Part shown: positions 1 through 6,810 of the stretch, one piece after another
Position numbering within the stretch: the first letter of the stretch is position 1
How the letters are laid out: each line of letters opens with the position of its first letter
Source of the DNA: JAXHTH01 sp034211115
GTDB lineage: Bacteria > Planctomycetota > Phycisphaerae > Phycisphaerales > SM1A02
Direction: 5' to 3'
DNA length: 16,491 nt
NCBI GenBank assembly: GCA_034211115.1
Contig: JAXHTH010000037.1
Location: 1-16,491 of the forward strand
Translations under genes and position numbers: made by a program
The notes under the pieces: model-generated
Told to the model about the DNA's origin: nothing
The model's input: only the letters and a program-made list of their open reading frames with translations
Databases searched by the model: none

Positions 1-1
1 C

Positions 2-706
2 ACGGGCGCGGCGGGCCGAACCGGAACGCCCCTCTATCACTATCCGCTGGGTACGGAGAACCTCTTCGCCCGTGAGTTCGGCTACAGCCGCTCGCGCCAG
101 CAGTTGCTTCTGGCGCTGGAGCGGCGCGAGATCCGCCATTTGGATCTGGGCATCGCCAACAACCGCAAGTTTCTCATCATGGCGTCGATGGGGTTCGACG
201 CGGAGGTGACCTACGACCTGGCCCGCCGGCGGGGGTCCTCCATCAGCCATCTGACCTACCTCCCGCCCATCCTCAGGCGTTTCCTCGCCTGGGAGGCCCC
301 GACGATCAGCGTCCGGCTGGACGGGGAGACGATCGTGGACCGGGCCGCCGGGTGCGTGGTGGTGGGCAACAGCCGGCAGTACGCGATGCGATTCGATCCC
401 GCCCTGCGGGCGTCGATGACCGACGGGCGACTGGACGTGGTGTTCTTCCCCGCCCGGAGCCGGCTGGAGCTGCTGGGGTGGGCCCTTGCCTGCCGGCGGC
501 GCAAGCAGCTCGAGCGGCCGGGGCTGGTCTACCGCCTAGGCCGGCAGGTGGAGCTGGTGAGCGATGCGCCGGTCCGATATCAGCTCGATGGCGACGTTCC
601 GGAGGCGCACGCGCCGGATCCGGAGGATGCGGCGGTGGAGGACGGGGCCTCGAACCTCGTTCGTATCTCCCTGCGCCCAAGCGTGTTGCCGATCCTGATC
701 CCATAA
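2..706 (+). CDS. Diacylglycerol kinase family lipid kinase, C-terminal part (5' end outside window)
   Basis: The reading frame is open from the first bases of the window, so the gene begins upstream; 234 codons are visible. The first visible residues contain a PLGTEN-L-FAREFG segment. This matches the PLGTxNDFAR stretch of the diacylglycerol kinase catalytic domain, which is shared by YegS/DgkB-type lipid kinases. The rest follows the C-terminal beta-rich domain of that family: a GFDAEV segment, then MTDGRLDVVFF, then a YQLDGD segment near the end and a closing VRISLRPSVLPILIP-like strand. Such enzymes phosphorylate diacylglycerol or related lipids (or sphingoid bases) with ATP at the inner membrane face. 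The exact substrate cannot be read from the sequence. It ends 141 bp before motA and has no evident link to the flagellar genes. The GGDGT nucleotide-binding motif must lie to the left of the window. Confidence 0.85.
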   Translation, partial: TGAAGRTGTPLYHYPLGTENLFAREFGYSRSRQQLLLALERREIRHLDLGIANNRKFLIMASMGFDAEVTYDLARRRGSSISHLTYLPPILRRFLAWEAPTISVRLDGETIVDRAAGCVVVGNSRQYAMRFDPALRASMTDGRLDVVFFPARSRLELLGWALACRRRKQLERPGLVYRLGRQVELVSDAPVRYQLDGDVPEAHAPDPEDAAVEDGASNLVRISLRPSVLPILIP

Positions 707-762
707 CCGGCGTCCCGCCCGCTCAGGTGGGTCAGGCCGGCGGGGAACCGACCCGGGGAGGC

Positions 763-790
763 TCAAGTCGGATTCGGGACGCTCCGATGA
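763..790 (+). promoter_or_regulatory. Possible sigma-28 (FliA) type promoter upstream of motA
   Basis: A TCAAG block at 763-767 is followed, after 15 nt, by TCCGATGA at 783-790. The sigma-28 consensus is TAAAG and GCCGATAA, with a spacer about 1 nt shorter than seen here. The CCGAT core matches exactly and the flanks partly. Position supports it: it lies 57 bp before motA, a late gene controlled by FliA in many bacteria, and fliA itself is in this cluster. In GC-rich DNA such a match can arise by chance, so this is tentative. Confidence 0.27.
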
Positions 791-847
791 CCCTCGGGAG
801 GTTCGGTGGGCCCGACCTGATCGCACGACTCCAGAGGGGAGATCGGT

Positions 848-1627
848 GTGGATGTTGCCACGATCATCGGCCTGATTCTGGGTGCGGCCCTGATCGGCAT
901 GGCCATCGTCATGGGTGGCGATGTCGGCTCCTATCTCAACGCGCCCTCGGTGCTGATCGTGGTGGGCGGGGCGACGTGCGCGACCATGGTCGCCTATCCC
1001 CTCGCCCGCTTCCTCAAGCTGCCGAAGGTGGTCATGAAGACCCTCTTCGCCAAGCCCACCGACCCGGTGGCGCTGCTCAAGCAGATGGTCGAGCTGGCGG
1101 AGATCGCCCGCCGCGACGGCATCCTCGCCCTCGAAAACGTCACCGAGCAGATCGATGACGAGTTTCTCATCTCCGGCATCCAGATGGCGGTGGACGGGAC
1201 GGATCCGGAAGTGATCCAGACGGTGATGGAGACGGAGCTGGAGAACCTCGTCGAGCGGCACCAGGCGGGCAAGGGCCTGCTCGATGCCCTGGGCCGCTTC
1301 GCCCCCGCGTTCGGCATGATCGGGACGCTCATCGGCCTGGTCGCGATGCTGAGCAACATGGACGACCCGTCCAAGATCGGGGCGGGGATGGCCGCGGCCC
1401 TGCTCACCACCCTGTACGGATCGCTGCTGGCGAACATGCTCTTCCTTCCCCTGGCCGACAAGCTCGCCCAGCGCTCCAGCGAGGAGGTGCTGGCCAAGAC
1501 GATCATCATCCAGGGCGTGATGGCCATCCAGGCCGGGGACAACCCCCGCAACGTCCAGTCCAAGCTGATGACCTTCGTCCCGCCGGCCCAGCGCTTCACC
1601 GAGGAAGATCAGCGAGCGGCGGCCTGA
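848..1627 (+). CDS. motA: Flagellar stator protein MotA (MotA/PomA family)
   Basis: MotA is the ion-channel subunit of the flagellar motor stator. Five copies surround two MotB, and its cytoplasmic loop pushes on the rotor. The 259-aa length is normal. Four membrane segments are visible at about residues 3-22, 32-51, 152-169 and 181-203. The large loop between segments 2 and 3 carries R88-R89 and E96 in an EIARRDGILALE stretch, which corresponds to the rotor-contacting Arg and Glu known from E. coli MotA. The conserved prolines are P153 (in FAPAFGMIGT) and P201. The GTG start at 848 is preceded by a strong GAGGGGA ribosome site at 834-840, 7 nt away. MotB follows 3 nt after the stop, so the two are co-translated. 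A possible FliA-type promoter lies at 763-790. Confidence 0.96.
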   Translation: MDVATIIGLILGAALIGMAIVMGGDVGSYLNAPSVLIVVGGATCATMVAYPLARFLKLPKVVMKTLFAKPTDPVALLKQMVELAEIARRDGILALENVTEQIDDEFLISGIQMAVDGTDPEVIQTVMETELENLVERHQAGKGLLDALGRFAPAFGMIGTLIGLVAMLSNMDDPSKIGAGMAAALLTTLYGSLLANMLFLPLADKLAQRSSEEVLAKTIIIQGVMAIQAGDNPRNVQSKLMTFVPPAQRFTEEDQRAAA

Positions 1628-1630
1628 GCC

Positions 1631-2395
1631 ATGGCGAAGAAGCGCAAGCAGGAAAACGCCAACGGCACGCCCGCCTGGGTCGTCACCTTCGGGGACATGA
1701 TGTCCCTGCTCCTCTGCTTCTTCATCCTCCTCCAGATGTTCTCGGAACTGAAGCAGGACCACGAATACCAGCGGGTGATCACCGCCATCAAGGAGGCGTT
1801 CGGCTACGCGGGCGGCATCGGCGTGCTCCCCGTGGACGACCCGCCCCTGCGGTCGCTCGTGGAGACGCTCGAATCGATGGCCGTCAAAAAGGACCACGAG
1901 TTCCTCAACACGAGTTCCAGTCCCGACGCGGGCATCGACGGGCCCCAGATGCGGGTGACGAAGATCCGCGAGGGGATCGTCTTCACCCTCGGCGGGCCCA
2001 GCACGTTCGATCCGCTCTCGGCGGAGGTCAAGGAAAGCGTGAAGGCGGAACTGGAGAAGCTCGCCACCCTCCTCGCGGGACGGAACAACAAGATCGAGAT
2101 CATCGGTCACGCCGCCGCCAAGTACATCCCGCCCGACTCCCCCTGGCGAAGCCTGGATCATCTCAGCTACCGGCGGGCCGAGAACGTCAAGGACCTGCTG
2201 CTGGAATACGGCCTGGATGACAAGGTCTTCCGCCTCCAGGCCGTCGGCATGCGCGAACCGGTGCGGCCTCGGGCGGTGGAGCCGGAGGATGCGGCGGAAA
2301 ACCGCCGGGTCGAGATCATTCTCACCGAGCTGCTGGTCGAGGAAGTGAACGCGGACGCGCTGTATACGGATGAAACCGCCGCCCGAGGAGGCTGA
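1631..2395 (+). CDS. motB: Flagellar stator protein MotB (PomB-like membrane segment)
   Basis: MotB anchors the stator to peptidoglycan and carries the ion-binding aspartate. The protein is 254 aa. A basic cytoplasmic N-terminus leads into one membrane segment (about 14-37). The segment holds D22 within TFGDMMSLLLCFF, where D22 should be the ion-carrying residue. After a linker of about 75 residues comes an OmpA/MotB peptidoglycan-binding domain (about 113-232), with IEIIGH, an LSYRRAENV helix and the closing NRRVEIIL signature. The membrane segment and the following FSEL-KEAFG pattern look more like Vibrio PomB (sodium) than E. coli MotB (proton); that is inference from similarity. The ATG lies 3 nt after the motA stop and a FliL-like gene starts 3 nt after this one, which indicates one tight operon. 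No strong ribosome site is seen, so coupling to motA is likely. Confidence 0.95.
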   Translation: MAKKRKQENANGTPAWVVTFGDMMSLLLCFFILLQMFSELKQDHEYQRVITAIKEAFGYAGGIGVLPVDDPPLRSLVETLESMAVKKDHEFLNTSSSPDAGIDGPQMRVTKIREGIVFTLGGPSTFDPLSAEVKESVKAELEKLATLLAGRNNKIEIIGHAAAKYIPPDSPWRSLDHLSYRRAENVKDLLLEYGLDDKVFRLQAVGMREPVRPRAVEPEDAAENRRVEIILTELLVEEVNADALYTDETAARGG

Positions 2396-2398
2396 ACC

Positions 2399-2929
2399 AT
2401 GGCCGATAAACCCGATCAACCCGGCGCGAAGAAGTCGAAGGGCTCGCTGAAGACCCCCCTCGCCATCCTCGTCCTCCTGGGGCTCGAGGCGGGGCTGATC
2501 ATCGGGGCGATGGCCTTCATCGGCGGCGAGCCGGAGACGGCCGGGGCCGCCGACCCCGCCCTCGCCGAGCTCGGTGACGCCGAGGGGAACAGGATCACCG
2601 AGATCCTCGTCCTCGACGGGAAGCTCCCCAACGCCAAGGCCGGCATCACCTACCTCTACGACACCGAGATCTACGTCCAGGTCAGGCAACGGCACGCCGA
2701 GATCGTCAACAGCGAACTCGAGCAGTTCTACAACGAGATCAAGGCCGAGATCAGCGCGATCTGGCGCACGGCCGACCCGCCGCACTTCAAGGAACCCAAG
2801 CTCGAGAACCTCACCCGCAAGGTCTACGCGATGCTGGACGAGCGCTTCGGGGCGGATCCCGAGACGGGCGAGCCTATTCTCGTCAAGTGCGTCATCGTGA
2901 TGGGAACCGGCTTTCGCGTCGACGGCTGA
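2399..2929 (+). CDS. FliL-like flagellar basal-body-associated protein
   Basis: This 176-aa protein has a lysine-rich cytoplasmic N-terminus, one membrane segment at about residues 19-42, and a periplasmic domain of about 130 residues. The domain runs through a short strand after ITEILVLDG, then a YLYDTEIYVQV strand, long helices, and a final strand ending in VIVMGTGFRVDG. FliL has the same layout (N-terminal anchor, SPFH-like periplasmic domain) and sits beside the stator, which it helps to activate. The gene directly follows motA-motB with a 3-nt gap, the usual setting for fliL. Sequence-level identity is weaker than for the other flagellar genes here: the typical FliL motifs are not clear-cut, so the call rests largely on topology and position. 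The next gene, fliN, is 273 bp away. Confidence 0.6.
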   Translation: MADKPDQPGAKKSKGSLKTPLAILVLLGLEAGLIIGAMAFIGGEPETAGAADPALAELGDAEGNRITEILVLDGKLPNAKAGITYLYDTEIYVQVRQRHAEIVNSELEQFYNEIKAEISAIWRTADPPHFKEPKLENLTRKVYAMLDERFGADPETGEPILVKCVIVMGTGFRVDG

Positions 2930-3202
2930 GCCGGTCGGCGCGGCGCGCGGAGGGCGCGTCAACGCGCGGGAATTGCGCGATGCCATCGAGGTCGGTTCAT
3001 GTCGCCGACCGGTGGGCCGCCACGAGATGCAAAAGCCCGGCGTCGAAGGCGGGAAACCACTGGACGGCGCGCTGCGCTTCTGGCAGAATGCCGACGCGCA
3101 TGTAGAGAAATCAGCCGCGTGATGCCGATGGGTAGGGATTGTCGATCGGCGCTCGCGCGGACGGCTGAGCCGCAGGTTCGTGGGTGAGGTGCGAAGCCAG
3201 GG
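2930..3202 (+). other. Non-coding gap between fliL-like gene and fliN
   Basis: No frame here gives a plausible protein. The short open frames translate into Arg-rich, low-complexity peptides with no family resemblance, and nothing looks like a fliM remnant. A small GC hairpin (5-bp stem GCGCG/CGCGC, TCAA loop) occurs at 2954-2967, 24 bp after the fliL-like stop. It has no following T run, so it is at best a weak terminator. A possible sigma-28-like site is noted separately at 3103-3131. Confidence 0.6.
3103..3131 (+). promoter_or_regulatory. Possible sigma-28-like promoter upstream of fliN
   Basis: A TAGAG block at 3103-3107 is followed, after 16 nt, by GCCGATGG at 3124-3131. The GCCGAT core is an exact match to the sigma-28 -10 element; the -35 block matches only partly. 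The spacing is within 1 nt of the candidate before motA. It lies in a 273-bp non-coding gap about 70 bp before fliN, where a new transcript would be expected to begin. The evidence is weak. Confidence 0.2.
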
Positions 3203-3646
3203 ATGGCCGAGGAGCAACCCCAGTCCGATCAGGAAGCGACGGATGCGCAGTCCGCCGACGCCCCGGAGCAGGCGGCGGCAGAGGCGTTGCAGTCCGTCGA
3301 GGCGGCGGCGAAGGCGGTCGAGGCCGCCGCCGACGACGCCGCGCCCATCGATCTGCCCGACTTCGAGCAGGGCGGGAACGGAGAGGCGGCCTCACCCGCC
3401 GGCATGAACCTGCTCAAGGACGTCTCCCTCAACGTCAAGATCGAGCTGGGGCGGACGCAGATGTACGTCGAGGACGTGCTCCGCCTCAACGCCGATTCCG
3501 TCATCGAACTGGACAAGGCGGCCGGCGACCCGGTTGATATCTACGTCAACGATCGCCACGTCGCGCGCGGCGAGGTCCTCGTGCTCAATGAGAATTTCTG
3601 CGTGCGCATCAGCGAGATCATCGACGGGGGCGGGGGCGAAGAGTAG
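3203..3646 (+). CDS. fliN: Flagellar motor switch protein FliN
   Basis: FliN is a component of the cytoplasmic C-ring. It helps to switch rotation direction and provides docking sites for export substrates. The protein has 147 residues. The C-terminal SpoA domain at about 69-140 is typical: LLKDVSLNVKIELGRT, then VLRLNADSVIELDK, then DPVDIYVND, then VARGEVLVLNENFCVRI. The first 65 or so residues are an Ala/Glu/Asp-rich, probably disordered or helical extension. The ATG at 3203 follows a short AGGG (3199-3202) rather than a full ribosome site. It is the first gene after a 273-bp gap and is followed by fliO 77 bp later, matching the common fliN-fliO-fliP order. The usual preceding gene fliM is absent from the window. 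Confidence 0.93.
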   Translation: MAEEQPQSDQEATDAQSADAPEQAAAEALQSVEAAAKAVEAAADDAAPIDLPDFEQGGNGEAASPAGMNLLKDVSLNVKIELGRTQMYVEDVLRLNADSVIELDKAAGDPVDIYVNDRHVARGEVLVLNENFCVRISEIIDGGGGEE

Positions 3647-3665
3647 GCGGCGTTTGCCGTGAACC

Positions 3666-3703
3666 GCCCGCACGGAGCGCGGGCCCGCCGGAGGATCCGG
3701 CGG
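3666..3703 (+). other. Two adjacent GC hairpins in the fliN-fliO gap
   Basis: Two perfect inverted repeats lie directly end to end. The first is GCCCGC/GCGGGC at 3666-3684 with a 7-nt loop. The second is CCGCCGGA/TCCGGCGG at 3685-3703 with a 3-nt loop. They end 20 bp before the fliO start. There is no T tract, so an intrinsic terminator is unlikely; RNA processing or a stability element between fliN and fliO is possible. Confidence 0.45.
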
Positions 3704-3723
3704 AAACCAGCCAGGATGGCGAC

Positions 3724-4593
3724 ATGGTCCGACGTACACGCACTTCCCTGACCATCATCGGCCTTGCGCTGACCCTCGCCGCCTCGTCGGCGACCGGCCG
3801 GCCGCCGGCGCCGGGATCGGCCATCGCCAACGGGCCCGCCGCGCTGGACGGCGCGGCGCCGCCCGACGCCGTGGAAGTCGCCGCGGCGGACGATGCCGCC
3901 GGGCCGCAAGCGTCCTCGGACGACATCGACACCGACCCGCGGGCGGCGTCGCCTCCCCCGGACCCATCCGATGGGATCGAGGAGACGCCGAGCGCGGCCG
4001 AGCGCGAATCCCGCATGCTGGGCGCGCCCAACGGCCCGCTCAGTGCCCGGCCCGCCGAGGGATCGACGGACGCGGGGCGACGGAATCCGCTGGCGAAACT
4101 CGACCCGCGCCGCAACGAGTTCACGCGCGTCTTCGGCGCGCTCGTGGTCGTGCTCGGGTTGCTCGTTCTGCTTCGCGGCTTTCTCCGGCGCGTCCCGGGC
4201 CTGCTTGCCGGGGGCGGGCAGCCGTCGGGCGTGCTCGAGATCCTCGCGCGCTATCCCGTCGGTCGCGGCCAGTCGCTGATGATCCTCAAGCTCGCCCGCC
4301 GCGTCCTGCTCGTGCATCAGGCGGGCACGTCAATGCACACGCTGACGGAGGTGACCGGCGAGGACGAAGTCGCCTCCCTCCTCTCGCGCATGGAAGCCGG
4401 GTCGCGCTCCCGCGATGCCGTGCGCTTCCGAAGCGCGCTGCGCACCTTCCAGCAGGAACATGAAGGGCACGCCTCGTCCCGCTTCCCGCCGGGCGATGAA
4501 GCGGGGCGCGATCGGCCGGAGCTCGTCGATCTCACCCGCCGGCGCGGCCGGGGCCTGCGCGCGCTCGTTCGCGGAGGGAGGGACTCATCATGA
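3724..4593 (+). CDS. fliO: Flagellar export-gate assembly protein FliO
   Basis: FliO is a membrane scaffold that helps FliP assemble in the flagellar type III export gate. This 289-aa protein starts with a signal-peptide-like stretch (basic residues, then a hydrophobic core at about 8-22). About 110 residues rich in Ala, Pro, Gly and Asp follow, probably periplasmic and disordered. A membrane segment spans about 136-151, and a compact cytoplasmic domain runs to about 225. That domain has the FliO pattern: GVLEILARYPVGRGQSLMIL, then RRVLLVHQAG, then LTEVTGEDEV. A tail of about 65 residues rich in charged residues ends the protein. It is longer than E. coli FliO, mainly through the linker and tail. 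The stop codon overlaps the fliP start (ATGA at 4590-4593), so fliP translation is coupled. The identification rests on the cytoplasmic domain and position. Confidence 0.85.
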   Translation: MVRRTRTSLTIIGLALTLAASSATGRPPAPGSAIANGPAALDGAAPPDAVEVAAADDAAGPQASSDDIDTDPRAASPPPDPSDGIEETPSAAERESRMLGAPNGPLSARPAEGSTDAGRRNPLAKLDPRRNEFTRVFGALVVVLGLLVLLRGFLRRVPGLLAGGGQPSGVLEILARYPVGRGQSLMILKLARRVLLVHQAGTSMHTLTEVTGEDEVASLLSRMEAGSRSRDAVRFRSALRTFQQEHEGHASSRFPPGDEAGRDRPELVDLTRRRGRGLRALVRGGRDSS

Positions 4594-5474
4594 ACGGCGT
4601 GCGCGAGCAGACCGCCGTCCTCCGCGTGCCGATCGTCGTCGCGGCGCTGTTCGCGCTCTTCATGACGCCGTCCCTTTCCGCCCAGTTGGTCGATCCGTCG
4701 GAGGTCACCGACCTGAACCCGATCGGCGTGCTGGAGGGCGCGGCCGAATCCGTGCCGGGCGTGGAAGGCGGGCTCAGCGCGTCCCTGAACATCGTCCTCC
4801 TGCTCACCGTCCTCAGCCTCGCCCCCGCCCTGCTCATTCTCTGCACGTGCTTCACGCGGATGGTGATCGTGCTCGGCCTGCTGCGGCAGGCGCTGGGCAC
4901 GCAGGGCCTGCCCCCCAGCCAGGTCATCGTGGGCCTCAGCCTGTTCATCACCTTCGCGGTGATGGCCCCCACGATGCAGCGCGTCTACAGCGAAGGCGTT
5001 CGCCCCTACGCCGACGGTGAAGTCACCGACTACACCGTCGCCTGGGAGCGGGCCAGGCAGCCGATGCGCGATTTCATGTTTGCGCAGATCGAGGCGACGG
5101 GGAACTGGTCCGGCGTGTACATGATGCTCAACTACCGGGGGATCGACACCTCCGACCCCGCGAGCCTGACCCGCGCCGACGTGGACATGCTCTCGCTCGT
5201 CCCCGCCTACATCCTGAGCGAGCTGAAGGTCGCCTTCCTGATGGGGTTCCGCATCTATCTGCCGTTTCTGGTGATCGACATGGTGATCGCGAGCATGCTG
5301 ATCTCGATGGGCATGCTCATGCTGCCGCCGGTGCTGATTTCGCTTCCGTTCAAGCTGCTGCTGTTCGTGCTCGTGGACGGCTGGCAGCTCGTGGTCGGCT
5401 CGCTGATGACGAGCGTGGTTCAGCCGGACGTGATGATGCAGACGACGTCGATGGTGATGACGGGCGGGCCGTAG
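4590..5474 (+). CDS. fliP: Flagellar type III export-gate protein FliP
   Basis: FliP forms, with FliQ and FliR, the core channel of the flagellar protein-export gate. The protein has 294 residues. A cleavable-type signal peptide covers about 1-31, ending in SLSAQ as is usual for FliP. The membrane segments are at about 66-88, 112-130, 222-245 and 250-272. The family signature PAYILSELKVAFLMGF lies at 205-220, followed by RIYLPFLVIDMVIASMLISM. CTCFTRMVIVLGLLRQALG at about 85-103 is also typical. The ATG shares four bases with the fliO stop. The MMLNYRG-to-VDML region corresponds to the periplasmic loop. fliQ begins 89 bp downstream. Nothing looks broken or unusual. Confidence 0.97.
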   Translation: MNGVREQTAVLRVPIVVAALFALFMTPSLSAQLVDPSEVTDLNPIGVLEGAAESVPGVEGGLSASLNIVLLLTVLSLAPALLILCTCFTRMVIVLGLLRQALGTQGLPPSQVIVGLSLFITFAVMAPTMQRVYSEGVRPYADGEVTDYTVAWERARQPMRDFMFAQIEATGNWSGVYMMLNYRGIDTSDPASLTRADVDMLSLVPAYILSELKVAFLMGFRIYLPFLVIDMVIASMLISMGMLMLPPVLISLPFKLLLFVLVDGWQLVVGSLMTSVVQPDVMMQTTSMVMTGGP

Positions 5475-5563
5475 CCGGCTCGTCGCCGCAGGCGCGGTGC
5501 GCGCCGACCCGAGTGACGGCCCGCCGGCCGCGAACGTGTGTGCTCTTCGTGGGAGATTTCTGA

Positions 5564-5827
5564 ATGATGGGAGAAGAGGCCGTCGAGACCGTGCGGATGG
5601 CGCTGTTCCAGGCGCTGCTCATCGCCCTGCCCATTCTCGGGGCGGGCCTCGTCGTCGGGCTGTTCATCAGCCTCTTCCAGGCGGTGACGCAGATCCAGGA
5701 GCAGACGCTGACGTTCGTGCCCAAGATCGCGGTGATGATCATCGTGGCGATCTTCCTCCTGAGCTGGATCGCCCTGCGGATGTCGGACTTCGCCATCGAG
5801 ATGTTCACCGGGATGGTGGGAGGATGA
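5564..5827 (+). CDS. fliQ: Flagellar type III export-gate protein FliQ
   Basis: FliQ is the small hairpin subunit of the FliP-FliQ-FliR export gate; four copies wrap around the FliP-FliR core. At 87 residues the length is normal. Two membrane segments (about 15-37 and 54-72) flank the conserved loop QAVTQIQEQTLTFVPKI at 39-55, the strongest family mark. A GGGAG at 5550-5554 lies 9 nt before the ATG and serves as a plausible ribosome site. A second ATG immediately follows the first, so translation could start one codon later. The gene lies 89 bp after fliP and 62 bp before fliR, in the standard order. Confidence 0.97.
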   Translation: MMGEEAVETVRMALFQALLIALPILGAGLVVGLFISLFQAVTQIQEQTLTFVPKIAVMIIVAIFLLSWIALRMSDFAIEMFTGMVGG

Positions 5828-5889
5828 GCGCGTGTGCATCGCCCCCGCCATGATCCCCGCCGCGCGTTCGGGACCGGAGAATTCCAGGC

Positions 5890-6675
5890 GTGAGCCAGTA
5901 CGAGGCCATCCTGAATCACATCCCGCCCCTGATGCTGGTGATGTTCCGCATCGGGGGGCTGATGATCTACGGCCCGGTGTTCGGCGCGCCGGTGATCCCG
6001 ATGCGGGTGAAGGTCTTCCTTTCGCTGCTCATCGCGCTCGCGGCGTACCCCACGCTGTCCGCGTCCTGCCTGGGGGATCAGACGGTGACGCTGGAGCTGT
6101 GGTCGCTGGCGCCGCTGGTGGGGCTGGAACTGATCATCGGCCTGCTCATCGGGTACATGGCGAGCATTCCCCTCATCGCGGTGCAGACCGGCGGCCTGCT
6201 GATGGGCCAGCAGATGGGTTTGGGGTTCGCGCGGTTCTACAACCCGGGGATGGACGCCCAGGCCGACATCGTGGGCCAGATGCTCTTCTTCATGGCCCTC
6301 GCCGGGTTCCTCATCATCGGTGGGCACGAAGCGATGATGCTCGCGGTGCTCCGCAGCTTCCAGTACGTCCCCCTCGGCGGGCTGGCGATGGACGGCGATG
6401 TGCTGTCCCTGCTGGCCGGTCTGCTGCTGTCGGCCTTCGAGCTGGCGCTGCGCGTGGCCGCGCCGGTGCTCGCGCTGGTGTTCCTCGAGAGCCTGGCCAT
6501 GGGGTACATGGCCAAGACCGTCCCGCAACTGAACATCCTCAGCCTGGGCTTTCCCATCCGCATCCTCGCGGGCTTCGCGATGATCACCCTCGCCCTGTTC
6601 GTGATGAACGATGTGATCATGGAAGGCATCGACTTCACGTTGAACGAGATCTTCCTGTGGGTGGAGGGGGCTTGA
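5890..6675 (+). CDS. fliR: Flagellar type III export-gate protein FliR
   Basis: FliR is the single-copy subunit that closes the FliP5-FliQ4-FliR1 export gate. The protein is 261 aa, the normal size. The N-terminal VMFRIGGLMIYGPVFG and the middle LMGQQMGLGFARFYNPGMDAQ are characteristic, and there are about six hydrophobic segments along the length. The C-terminal part carries LAMGYMAKTVPQLNILSLGFPIR, matching the conserved xRxxPQxNxxxxgfPl pattern of the FliR/YscT family. The GTG start at 5890 is chosen because GGAGA at 5876-5880 lies 9 nt upstream and the protein begins where the family does. In many genomes flhB follows directly or is fused. Here a 332-bp repeat-filled gap separates them, and the repeats begin at the fliR stop codon itself. 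Confidence 0.96.
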   Translation: MSQYEAILNHIPPLMLVMFRIGGLMIYGPVFGAPVIPMRVKVFLSLLIALAAYPTLSASCLGDQTVTLELWSLAPLVGLELIIGLLIGYMASIPLIAVQTGGLLMGQQMGLGFARFYNPGMDAQADIVGQMLFFMALAGFLIIGGHEAMMLAVLRSFQYVPLGGLAMDGDVLSLLAGLLLSAFELALRVAAPVLALVFLESLAMGYMAKTVPQLNILSLGFPIRILAGFAMITLALFVMNDVIMEGIDFTLNEIFLWVEGA

Positions 6676-6781
6676 GGCTTGAAGACCTGAAGACCTGAAC
6701 GCTTGAGAAACGAAAGCTGAAAACGGAAAGCTGAAAAGCGATGAGCGATAGGCGATAAGTGATGAGCGATGAGCGTGAGAA
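6673..6781 (+). repeat. Degenerate 7/8-nt tandem repeat array starting at the fliR stop codon
   Basis: From the fliR TGA (6673) onward the sequence is built from short units. Octamers of the form TGAAGACC occur exactly twice at 6680-6695 and degenerate at 6696-6711. From 6712 to 6774 nine heptamers run in unbroken register, each beginning with GA. GAAAGCT occurs at 6712 and 6726, and GATGAGC at 6740, 6761 and 6768, with variants between them. A tenth, decayed unit ends near 6781. Heptanucleotide arrays are known in other bacteria, for example the cyanobacterial STRR repeats; their function is unclear. No protein-coding reading is credible here. Confidence 0.8.
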
Positions 6782-6810
6782 GACCAGCGAGCCGGGCCGT
6801 CCTCGGCCCC

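Noticed and set aside
2930..3202. A decayed fliM or other pseudogene in the fliL-fliN gap
   Set aside because: No frame shows FliM motifs or an interrupted recognisable protein; the gap is also far shorter than fliM.
536..3217. Long antisense open frame (893 codons) opposite motA, motB and the fliL-like gene
   Set aside because: Its translation is His/Asp/Arg/Leu-rich with no family pattern, and it mirrors the codon structure of well-supported genes on the other strand.
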